Positions 8,843 through 18,549 of a DNA stretch of 19,506 nucleotides are shown here, one piece after another. A program made the position numbers and the translations under genes. Under the pieces are notes generated by a model, which saw only the letters and a program-made list of their open reading frames with translations, searched no databases and was not told the DNA's origin. The stretch's first letter is position 1; every line of letters begins with the position of its first letter. The DNA comes from Paraglomus occultum (taxonomy: Eukaryota > Glomeromycota > Glomeromycetes > Paraglomerales > Paraglomeraceae), in contig CAJVPJ010000661.1 in the NCBI GenBank assembly GCA_910592205.1, forward strand, positions 1-19,506. The letters are read 5' to 3'.

Positions 8843-10995
8843 TCATTGCGATAAAAGATAAAGTCCGATGGCAAATACAATAGCGATAATATAGTAATTC
8901 AATCCTATTCTATTTACAGCCACAAGCGCTTTCTGTAACCGCTGAGCGAGACCGCTCTCTATCGTCACTTCGCCCAATGAATACATATGCATCAATATTC
9001 GGAGGTAAGGATGCAATTTTTTCGAATCACCGGAAGAGTACAGTAATGTAATCAATTGCAATAGAAAGATGACCAGGTGAATGAAGTTTTGCAATGGCTT
9101 GCATTCGGCATAGCATGAGCAGAGAACGTTGTCTGCCAAAATTGTTCCTTTGCGTGTGAACATGCCAATGTACCCCCTACGGAACTCCTATTGAAAATTG
9201 ATGAATTAAAATCTCAAATATCAGAGGGAATTGGCAATTACTATTTTTACGAATTATCCACATACCGTGGTGACGTTGGTTACTGTGGCAAGGACCAATT
9301 CCTTTCCATTAAAAGCAAGAATCTTGGTTTTCAGCGGTATCAGGTTATGAGCAAAGTCGGTTGTTCTGTCACCATTCACAAAAATATGGTGCAATGCTGT
9401 CAGACGAAGGACCCCTATTATTAGTAATGTATGAACAAATTTGAACGTTTTAATATTATCACCTTTTGATGATTCCCAATTCGTCAGACTGGTCAATTCG
9501 TAAACAAGGATGGCGATAAAGAAGAAACAAAACTATGTAAGACATATGCACCTGATTCTGATCCATTGTTGTAACCGATTTTACGGTATTCCGTCTTCGC
9601 AATCTCCTCATTATGTGTAATGAGATAGACTTCAGAAAATTCAAGTTTGCCATTTCGCATTCCAGAACAGATTCTATCGCCAAGGCTAACGTCTTTCATC
9701 GGAATGAACACGTTGTTTTCAAGTAACACTCGAGTGTCTAGATCAAAACATTTCTCAGATTGAGGCGGGGGCCCCATCTCTGCGCGGAAGTCCTGAAAGT
9801 CTTTCTTCATTTTCGCGTGATCTTTCTTTAAATATTCGAGATCATTCAGCTTTCCCTCTAACACTTCTATCCTTTTTTTCAATTCGATCTGTCCTAAAAC
9901 ATTATATGCACCAGTTGGATCCATGTGTACCCGTATGTCATATTCAGACATTGGCTCCATGTCGTTAATCATGGTCTTCAGTCGTTTCGTATTATTGTCA
10001 AAATATTCGCCAAAATACTTGTAGAAGGCGGGCGAGGCATAAGAAACAGACCCGTTCCCCGTCTCGTTCAGTAATGTGCGCTGCAGTTCGTGCAACTCCC
10101 TTTCGACAACATCATTTTTCGTCATATTTTCGGGTTTTCTTAGATGCGTGAACACAAGGATCGTATTCCTTTTTGCTCTTCTGCCCAGAAAAGTGGACAT
10201 ACATGCTATGAGAGACTTCTGCTCGGGTGTCATTCTACCCAATTCTATTGTTAATAAAGAATGATTTAGTTCTAATCAACATCTTACTCTCAATTGTACT
10301 TTTGCAGCAGATATCCACCCAGGACAAGCAAAAACGCTTTGATTTCGCTTATCGATTGAAGGTTCCGGCCGAAAACTTCAAATGTCCTGTCCATGTCACG
10401 TGTATCCAGGAAACCTGGCGTGTCGCAAATGAGGTACTTCCGATTTTCTATTACAATTTCGCATGATTCAAAGTCTTGCGTGCCTGAATCCTATTGCAAA
10501 TTTTGAATTTTATTATACTTTGCGGGGGACTTATAAGCATTATTTTATTAAACGGGTGTAACTCACAGGCCCATGGCAGATTTTGAATGTTTCTTTCCCT
10601 GGATCTCCGTATATCAATAGATTTCCGAGAGTACTTTTGCCCGCACCTAAAACAAACCATTGAACGGTGGATAATTCACGTACACCGATCTGAGTGCAAA
10701 TTACGAACATTACATTATGGCGAAAGCAACCTACCTGTCTTGCCGAGTATAATAATTAATGGGAGTTGCATAGTTGCATTATTTTCAATAGAGATGGGCT
10801 CACTTTTATTCGCCGACGCTTCTGACGGGTTATCACTGTGAGAGAATTCGGTAATAATGATTTAATTCAATAATAAGGCGAAAATAAGTAAGAATGTATT
10901 CTGTTGATGGTTAGACTGTAGATAGAACAAAAGCCACACGTGGATCAGCGAGGAATTACCTACCCAAGTCCAAAGATATTTGGAAAGTTGAGCAT
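8843..10995 (-). CDS. GIN1: AIG1/GIMAP-type GTPase fused to a Hedgehog-type Hint domain (GIN1-like), 7 exons
   Basis: Proposed exons, read on the minus strand: 10995-10964, 10835-10735, 10646-10567, 10490-10319, 10244-9585, 9414-9266, 9187-8843. All six introns are GT...AG (74-170 nt) and every phase matches, giving 512 aa. An AIG1 GTPase occupies about residues 36-200: P-loop GKTGAGKST (42-50), the G3 motif DTPG (94-97), and LELGRMTPEQKS (128-139), which is typical of the family. A likely coiled coil spans about 247-285. A Hint domain starts at Cys294 (CFDLDTRVLL), with the TxxH block LRLTALHH (T354, H357) and the Hedgehog-like block FTRKGTILADNVLCSCYA (408-425). Two hydrophobic segments follow (about 433-448 and 495-510), so a membrane anchor is likely. 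GmGIN1 of Glomus mosseae is known to pair these two domains. By family knowledge, Hint Cys1 attacks the bond before it, which would release the N-terminal GTPase part. Oddities: Lys rather than Gly precedes Cys294, the G4 motif (FTHLRKPE) is divergent, and one donor is GTGGAT. The start ATG is inferred from phase and context. Confidence 0.88.
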
Positions 10996-11084
10996 TTAAT
11001 TAAGGAATACAAATCTCCAAGTTGGAAGTCAGAACAAGGTCTGTGTTTTGTGTTTTAGAATAGGGGAAAGTGATGTTCGTAAAG

Positions 11085-11101
11085 GATATATTCATTATAT
11101 T
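11085..11101 (-). promoter_or_regulatory. TATA-like region of the GTPase-Hint gene
   Basis: On the minus strand an AT-rich run, GAATATAATGAATATATCC, lies about 90-105 nt before the proposed start codon at 10995. That spacing suits a short leader. It is the best TATA candidate nearby, but in DNA this AT-rich such matches arise easily. Confidence 0.3.
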
Positions 11102-11109
11102 CTAAATAA

Positions 11110-14100
11110 GCTTTAATCTGCTACCTACATTCTGTCTCTTTCGTCATCGTTCTCATAATCAGATTTTTAAAAACACTCGTCTTGAGGATCTCAACAACTG
11201 ACATGTGTTAGTTAATATCTTTAATACAAAATGGTACGGTAAAAATACTAGCTTGATTGATTCTAATTGAATAGCCCGTATGGCTTTTACAATAGTTTTC
11301 ATCTAAGACTAGTTTCAGTATGCAATAAAATATTCCAGTTTTCGAACATTTCTCTGCCTCATGAGGTACTACTTGCAAATAAAGGAATTTATATTGTATA
11401 ATTCAATTGTTCGGCTGCTTATTTTAGTATTCTGGAAAACGATGAAGAGAACATATGATATTGAATTATCGAGAAGCACCTGGCGTTTGGCGAGCGGGGT
11501 TAAAAAGCGTAGGGGGTAATACGTTGGTTGCTAACTGGCGCGTGATCGGACAAACTTTACGGGCATGGTTTTCTTTGATAGAGATCAGAGAAAAGGGTGG
11601 TTGTTTAAAATTGTCAGGTTAATATAATTACTTTATCTATTTGAGATATTCATCAGCGGGTAATGTGAACTGAGGGTCACTTGATGGCGGCGTATGATAA
11701 GGCGGTAGCTTAGCCTTTTGTTCTGATTACGAGTAATTGCGCGTTTGTCGCGCTATGGTGGGTGCTAAATCATGTGATGCCAGTTTAATCAACCGACAAT
11801 ATATTCAGTAAGCTATTGTTTATCAGGGTTGGGGCGGGATTACTTCGTATGTCACTTACCTCCGCTGTCATTTACTCATTGGGTATTACGTCAGGAAAAA
11901 CTTTGTATTCATTAGGGGTTCATTAGGGGATCCATTTGACGTAATGCAACAGTATGAACATAGTGAATGAATAAGTTAATTAAACATCTATAACTGATAC
12001 ACTAATGAGTTATGGAACACTTTATTATTACGTTATTTTTTTTCCGCCATAATGTAAATCTAATGCTGATCCAGGTGTCAATTAGAACAAAGAATCGGAA
12101 TATCATCTCTGTGTTGATTAAAACTATAAAAATCATATGATCAGGGACAAATGATAGAAATGAGTATTATATCATGAAAGAGATACAATAAATGGCTTAA
12201 TTACAAAGTATTAGCCTGCTGACATGGGAGGTAAAGCTCCTTGAAATTACATTATCCGTGTAATGTGGCTGTAACGGATTTCTCAAACCATCTATTCAGT
12301 TTGTTCGACCCATTCATTCCATTCATGTCATTTTACAGTTCCTATAAACATCGAATAGGTTTACCAAAAATCTCAATAATTCATGCACAGTTTGCTATTC
12401 CTGGGATGTGCTACCACTGCATGCCGATTGACGATGGTTTTACTAATTTATTCCAAAGTACCAAAACGCATATAGTGTTAGTACGATGATGGCATATAAT
12501 TATATCGAGAAATTATATACGATTTGAAGATTGTACATTTATACGAATGATAAAGCTAATTTGTGAGAGCAAATTGATCGGACTTTTGTCGTTATCACAG
12601 AAGCCCATGTCGCAAAATTGTTTGTGACTGTATCGAATCTGATTCAAATATTACCAATAAGTTTTATGTGTGTGTTAGTATGATCCAATGACGTCTGAGG
12701 TTTCAATTACCAAACCCTAATTTATCGGCCATTAGCCTTTGTCGTCAGATGGTTCAGCTAATGAATTTCCGTATAACTCTTCAACTATTCATTGTAAGCC
12801 CTTCACCAATACTCACCCATCCTAATGCCTGTCAAATGATTTGGAATGGTCTGTTCCTTTGCATAAAGCATTAATTAACGCCAATTATAATGTTTACTGC
12901 ACAAAAAACAAAATGAATCAATATTATTGCAGGTCGAGTTGTGATGGGCAGCATGGATGTTGTGAAATAAGTGCGGATACATGAACGAATCTACTGCATA
13001 TCATGTTTGGGATATTAAACTTGTTGCGTATACCAGTGCTAACAATATGGCCAAACTATGCACATCCACAAAGACGACTCGAACGAATTGACGCTGTTTT
13101 CGTAACAATTATCCACTTTCACATTGATATATTTTTTTATGTTAGGATCCATCTCTGTCAATAATTAAGAAACTCTGGCCTACAATTAATTTGAATTACA
13201 TTTATTAATTCACGTATATAGTACTCATTTTTCTTACTCATCAGCCAGGTATCTGGCCCTCTTACATACAGTATATGCAGAGCACAGAAAAATAATATGA
13301 AAATAAATATAGTAATAACATAACAAAATTGTTAATAGCGAAAATGGACTATTTTTACTAATAATAAGGAACAGGGAATACGTATAATTTAATAAGCAGA
13401 TAAGTTGACTAATACAAATAAGTAAAAGATGGGCACAGTTAATAGTTTAAAAATATGTGTGTAAAATCAGACTTCTTCTATAGGAAGTAAAGTCGCCAAA
13501 TTCACCCAAGTTTCATTATTTGTCGTAACACATACTCAAACGTAAAGAACGCTTACACTTCATTTGCCGCATTTGTGCATCAAACAACAGTTGCATGGGC
13601 AGCATAATACCAGTTGCTTAAACCTCACGCCACTTTTACTTGGCATATGGAAATTCGAACTTGTTGGTAGTAAATCACAGCTCACATTGAAAACATGAAA
13701 CTCAATATTATATATTATTACATTGTATTAATTTCAAGAGCAATGTCATTTTACATAATTTATTGCCGATATCCGTAATCAATATCGGTAAGACGGTATA
13801 AAATTCGCGGTGCCCCGACAGTTAAATGATCGAACAATGTCGTCATCAATGTGTTACATCCCATTGGCTTTATAAGGTAACCAATAGGGTTTCCTCTATG
13901 TAAATTACTAATTTATGTAAAAAAGATTAGTGGACACAATAAACAAAAGATAAAGTGGACCGAGCTTTGAATTCAATTGACAAATACTGCGTAGAGACAT
14001 TATATCATCTGATGTTTGTTTGAGTAGTGGCGCAGTGGCTGTTATAAACAGAAATTCAAACAGTGATCAGTCCACAGTTTCTTCAATTTGCTCATTGTTC

Positions 14101-15095
14101 ACCCAAATAAAGATCAAAAGTACGTAACGTAATCAATCATATATAATTCTACCGCAATCTAGCAATGGTATCTTTGTTCTATCTTGGCGAGCAGTAGAAA
14201 AATCTGCGACGACATAGATTCTTCTTTGTTCCAAGAACCTTACGCCGCAAAGAATGCTCGTCAAAGCGTGGATGTAACAGTGTGGTGACCAACCACTGTT
14301 GATTTAATATATTCAATATATTTGTCGTACTATCACCCAAGTATCCCACATGGCATTATATAGCTTATCATAAGTAGTCAATAGAAGAAAGTTTGCTTCT
14401 GTCTGTTGCCCCCATTCGATCACTGAGTTGCCATATTAGTGTTGGTCAGGTTTTTTAACAATAGACAATACATTAAGCATTAAGACAATTATAGTCAACT
14501 TATTCAATAACGATTGAACTCAACTAATAATGAGTAAACAATAAATGAGAACGAAATAAAGGATGCTAAACTGCTACAGTGGGTTGTAATAATGATATTA
14601 AATAATAATAATAACGGTTATATTTAGTGCAATTATAATTATGCTTGCACGAATTATGGGAAAAACACTTCAAAATAGAAACGTTATATACACTATATCT
14701 TATATGGGACGAACATATCACCCCATCCTATGGGATATTTCGGCAAATAAATTTGGCGATATATGTACTGAGCCTTACACATTATACGCATAAAATAAAA
14801 CCAATGCATTTTAACCCATTCATACCGCTTGACAACAAATTACAGCTTTTCGACATTTAATCGTCACTGTCCACCTATTTTATAAATGTACATATATTTT
14901 AATCACACCCTACATTATGGAGGTTATCTCACTGATGTCTATATTTGAGGTTGCCCGACCATGATAGTTGATAATGAATTACGTCAGTATAAAAATAAGA
15001 GAATTTGCAGTGTGGTATCACTAATTAAAAACGCCCTTTACTTACATATTGCTACTATATTGAGATGTCACATATTTTAATCACATATAAATTAT
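11110..15095. other. Gene-free intergenic stretch of about 4 kb
   Basis: This stretch separates the promoters of two divergently transcribed genes, the GTPase-Hint gene (-) and the SWIRM gene (+). It has frequent stops in all frames. The longest open frames (12241-12489 and 14645-14860, both +) begin at non-ATG or isolated codons and show no domain. Small inverted repeats occur: CCGATAT/ATATCGG at 13766-13788 with a 9-nt loop, and AACAGTG/CACTGTT around 14277-14301. Paired ATTGG/CCAAT motifs lie at about 13863-13886. Some of it may be regulatory. Confidence 0.55.
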
Positions 15096-15101
15096 CTACA
15101 C

Positions 15102-15132
15102 TATAAATAATATACACTAAAGTATATATATA
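15102..15132 (+). promoter_or_regulatory. TATA elements of the SWIRM gene
   Basis: TATAAATA at 15102-15109 and TATATATATA at 15123-15132 are followed by a C-rich run (about 15139-15149) and an A/C-rich leader. From about 15150 to the start codon at 15398 there is no ATG, which fits a scanned 5' UTR of roughly 240 nt. The actual start site is inferred. Confidence 0.5.
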
Positions 15133-15397
15133 CTTGACTCCTCCCCCCAACACACCTCTCACTTCAAAACGGCCAGACAAAATATACGCACATAAAACAT
15201 AAATTTCGAAAGTAATTAAGAACTGTAAAGGTAAAAACTTCTACACACACTACGTTGGATTTCAATTCATCCATTCAGTTAAGCACCTTACCGACACACA
15301 CCCATACACCCATATAACTACTTACATACACATCTACGCTTCACTCGACAAATCCTTCTTTGTAGCCTCGCTGCTATCCACTTTGTGCTTAAGCCAA

Positions 15398-17026
15398 ATG
15401 TACACTCACATGACAGAATGTCACGGAAACAACAAAGGTCCAATGTCTCCACCCCAAACACCCACGGATCTTTCATTCATATTAAACCCTACTGAGAGTT
15501 CGACGAAGAAGGAGGAAACTACAGGTATGTGTCTCAATGATCTGTATGTAGAGCGGGATGCATTATTATAAACTTAAATAAGACTATTAGTATATATAAA
15601 TTTGGTGACATATAATTGGACGAATGCATGACAATCATACATATGAAATCGGCCCCATATTTTAGAAGGGTTAATCATATATACGATACAAAAAAATGAC
15701 GACAACAACATTAGATAATCGGCTCTTATTTTATCAACGAGATATTTACTCCATATTCTACTCGTACCTTTTCCAACCACGAAAGCATTAACAATAGCCA
15801 CACCGAACTCAATAACGTCAATACCTGTCACGCCCGCCAATACTACTGTTCCGTCCTTTCAAGCTCCAGTGCGAACAGTTCTTGGTGCGAGATACTTGCT
15901 CAACGACCTTCCAGAATCAATTAGGATTTTACTTCGGGAAGACGATGATCAAACACATCAACCTTCCCTACAACAAAAGCGGCAACAACAGCAACAACAG
16001 CATCAACATCACCATCAACATCAACATCACCAATATCATCAACAACATCATCAACATCAACATCAGCATCAACAACAGCATCAACAACATCAACATCACC
16101 AACATCACCACCAACTATGTACACTATCCCATGCAGTCAGACGACGTCCAGACTGTGGCGGTCGTCGCAAAAATCCATACCCTATGCGATCGCCAAGTAA
16201 GCAGCCAACAAAAGGACTTCCACCTACTCCTCCTACGACAACTGTATATGGTCTATATAATGAAGACCCGCGTGGATTTTTAGAACGAAATCTAAAAGAA
16301 TTGAAATTCATTGAAGACCCTCGACCACACTCTCCAAGACCAATTCTCTCTGACGAAGAAAGAGAATTGGAACAAGAACAGAAAAAGCTATCCCGTCGTC
16401 GCACTAAAAAGAAGCGACCGATTCCATACGATAAAGTGCAACGAAAAAAGAAATCAAACAGTATGGCACGAGTACTCGCCGATCGTGCATCGATATCGGT
16501 AACGTCTTCTCACACTTTATCTGACCACAGCACGAATACAACTTCATCTCCTCAATCAGAAAACGGAGAAACATGTAACGAGGGCATCACGTCAACTTCG
16601 ACACGAGAAAGTGCTACTGTCCGTGTATCAAAAGCTCCTGCACCTCCAGCTATGGAATGGCATGATCTGAAAGCCGCGATCGATAACTTGGGTTTAGACC
16701 AAGTACGTATCAATGTACCGAATCATGGAATTACTTGGAAGGGGTCTCCATTAAATATCACGACGTTGCCGCATTACAGCTCCATGCATCCTTCCGAAGC
16801 ATCTGTGGCTTCAGTGTTGAGATTAACGCCATTACAGTATTTCAATGCTAAATATACGCTCGTATCGACTGCCAACAGATATGTACAGAGAGAGCAGCCG
16901 TTCAGAAAATCAGATGCACAAAAGTTATTACATATCGATGTTAACAAGGCGAGTAAGTTGTGGGAATTCTTTGTACTAGCGGGTTGGATTAAGGCGGACG
17001 AGAGAGATATAATGAGAAGGAAGTAA
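15398..17026 (+). CDS. SWIRM-domain protein, Fun19/Laf1-Laf2-like, 2 exons
   Basis: Proposed exons are 15398-15524 and 15798-17026, giving about 451 aa. The donor is ACAG/GTATGT. The acceptor AACAATAG at 15797 fits the phase and resembles those in the neighbouring gene; acceptors at 15863 and 15869 also keep the frame. The C-terminal SWIRM domain (about 375-446) is recognised from LTPLQYFNAKYTLV and RKSDAQKLLHIDVNKASKLW followed by the FFVLAGWI end. SWIRM is a helical module of chromatin proteins. In fission yeast the comparable Laf1/Laf2 associate with the Clr6 (Rpd3L) histone deacetylase complex, and budding yeast has Fun19. A similar nuclear role here is inferred. Other features: an N-terminal MSPPQTP...LSFILNP segment, a Gln/His tract (residues 105-148), a conserved-looking block around DPRGFLERNLKELKFIEDP, and basic clusters (SRRRTKKKRP, QRKKKS) that look like nuclear localisation signals. 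The start is the first ATG of the leader; a second in-frame ATG comes four codons later. The 273-nt intron is the least certain part. Confidence 0.85.
15983..16114 (+). repeat. CAN trinucleotide repeat coding for a Gln/His tract
   Basis: Forty-four codons of CAA, CAG, CAT and CAC (with one TAT) encode almost only glutamine and histidine within the SWIRM protein. Mixed third bases show it is not a pure microsatellite, though blocks such as CATCAACATCAACATCA recur and could slip. The reverse strand gives an open Asp/Val-rich frame that is only a shadow of the repeat. Confidence 0.9.
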
Positions 17027-17099
17027 GATTGATATCGAAAGATTTATTGGGGGGATGGGTTCAGAATTAGATTAGAAATGTGTATCTGCTAGAAAACTT

Positions 17100-17180
17100 G
17101 ATCAATTTTCATTTTTTCTTTGCTTTTTGTCTTTCTCCTTTCTTTTTTTCTCTTTTTTCTTTTTCTTTCTCTTTTTTTTG
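17100..17180 (+). other. T/C-rich tract downstream of the SWIRM stop codon
   Basis: A dense run of T with scattered C and G (about 17107-17178) begins roughly 80 nt after the SWIRM stop codon. The HMG gene is followed by a closely similar tract at about 1905-1940. Both probably lie in 3' UTRs and may serve 3' end formation or RNA stability. Transcription through them is not shown. Confidence 0.45.
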
Positions 17181-17613
17181 TACCCTTGGACACTTGGGCG
17201 CGCACAGTCGTGGTTTTGAAATGGCAACTTTGCTGATAAATTTCATGAAGCAAAAACACCGAACTTGTAGATCTTCTGTCATATCTTTTAGTATGGACAT
17301 AGCTTCAATAATTTGTGATTTCCAATTTATTGTAAGAACTTCATTATCAAAAGGAACATTTGGATTCGGGTCTTTAACAACGACTCGGTTGTATGTATAG
17401 GTTACGTGAATTTCTTTCTTTTTTTTTTTTCACTTCAAAAAGTTTTATATTCTCGAACATTGTAGTTAAAGTCGGACGCTTGGTGAGCTCGGTTTGAGCA
17501 CCGTGATGTGTAAATTCCATTATTCTTTTCTCGTATTGATAGCTTTTTTAGGATTTTGAATTAAGAAAAAAAAATAATAAAATTGAATACTAATTGTAAT
17601 TGCTTACGAGAGC

Positions 17614-17619
17614 AATAAA
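17614..17619 (+). terminator. Candidate polyadenylation signal of the SWIRM gene
   Basis: AATAAA lies about 590 nt after the SWIRM stop codon, in the sequence AGCAATAAAATAATTG. Another AATAA-rich run occurs near 17570-17580. In AT-rich DNA the motif alone is weak evidence, and a nearer non-canonical site may be used. Confidence 0.25.
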
Positions 17620-18531
17620 ATAATTGAGAGCTAGAAATAACAATGAAGTGATAAATATACTGTTTGCATTGGATGGGACGATCTTGATGTCAATAATTGA
17701 CATGCTGGGGACATTTCTCTGCGGTAAATCTGGGAATACGTCTCATGTTTGAGAGTAAGGACAAACGTGTGAACAATATTTTAAGCATCAACCTTTTAGG
17801 GCTATTGTTCACATCCATTTGGATTTTGACATTTTTAATGGTTTTGCTGTTGAAAAAGTTCCAATTAATTATTGAGGGGCCGAGTTTCTGTCTAAATTCT
17901 TTACTTCCAATGCGTTTAAGATTTAGGGATCGCATGTATGGTGTAACGTATATACGCTTGATATTTGAAATACTTTAAAGGAGGGGACCGTTCGAAAAGT
18001 AGAATAAAATCAGAAGCTTTGTCTTAAGAACCTTAATTAATTAACATGTCAAAATAACAAAGCATCTTTGTTATTTGGGTTACGCTTGTACACCAGTCTC
18101 GTATTATTATTCCCACCTGAATTACCCTGAATAACCCGCCAATCTCCTTTCCAATTGCAGCCATTGCGTCTGTAGGCTTCGATTTACCTCCAAAAGATAA
18201 ACATTTGATTACGTACATACAAAAGATTCGGGCATTTGTGTTTGTTATAATAAACGTGGGAGTGCAAATGTGATGAGATTGCGTGACGAAATTAGAAACT
18301 AGACATGTGCAATTTTTCAATTATCGATTCCGAATACAACGCCGACTTGACAAAGAAGTAATCGTCTTTCCCAAACAGAAGGAAGGCGGCACTTAAAATT
18401 TTAATTCTTTCCTTATATTACATAACATGCAATATTTGCATTTTTAGTTTCTCTCAACAATGCCATATTCACATTTCTTATTCTGTGGTCGCCCCAATTA
18501 CGCCACCGTACAGGTTTTATTTGCGCATGCG

Positions 18532-18549
18532 AAGGCGTTGAAACGCCTT
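18532..18549. repeat. 18-nt hairpin, 8-bp perfect stem
   Basis: AAGGCGTT and AACGCCTT are exact reverse complements separated by GA, in a locally GC-richer patch. A partial third copy (AGGCGTTTTC) follows about 20 nt later. With a two-base gap it is more likely a dimeric protein-binding site or chance palindrome than an RNA hairpin. Confidence 0.6.

Noticed and set aside
9191-9424. 77-codon plus-strand open frame
   Set aside because: It is the antisense shadow of the sixth exon and sixth intron of the GTPase-Hint gene.
9688-9714. Intein inserted in a host protein
   Set aside because: After the Hint region there is no return to a host-protein domain and no C-terminal His-Asn plus Cys/Ser/Thr splice junction. 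The SCYA block and the terminal hydrophobic tail point to the Hedgehog-like type.
10227-10841. Plus-strand open frames over the GTPase region
   Set aside because: They are antisense to exons carrying the P-loop and DTPG motifs, which are unmistakable on the minus strand.
15921-16124. Asp/Val-rich minus-strand frame
   Set aside because: It is the reverse complement of the CAN repeat in the SWIRM gene.
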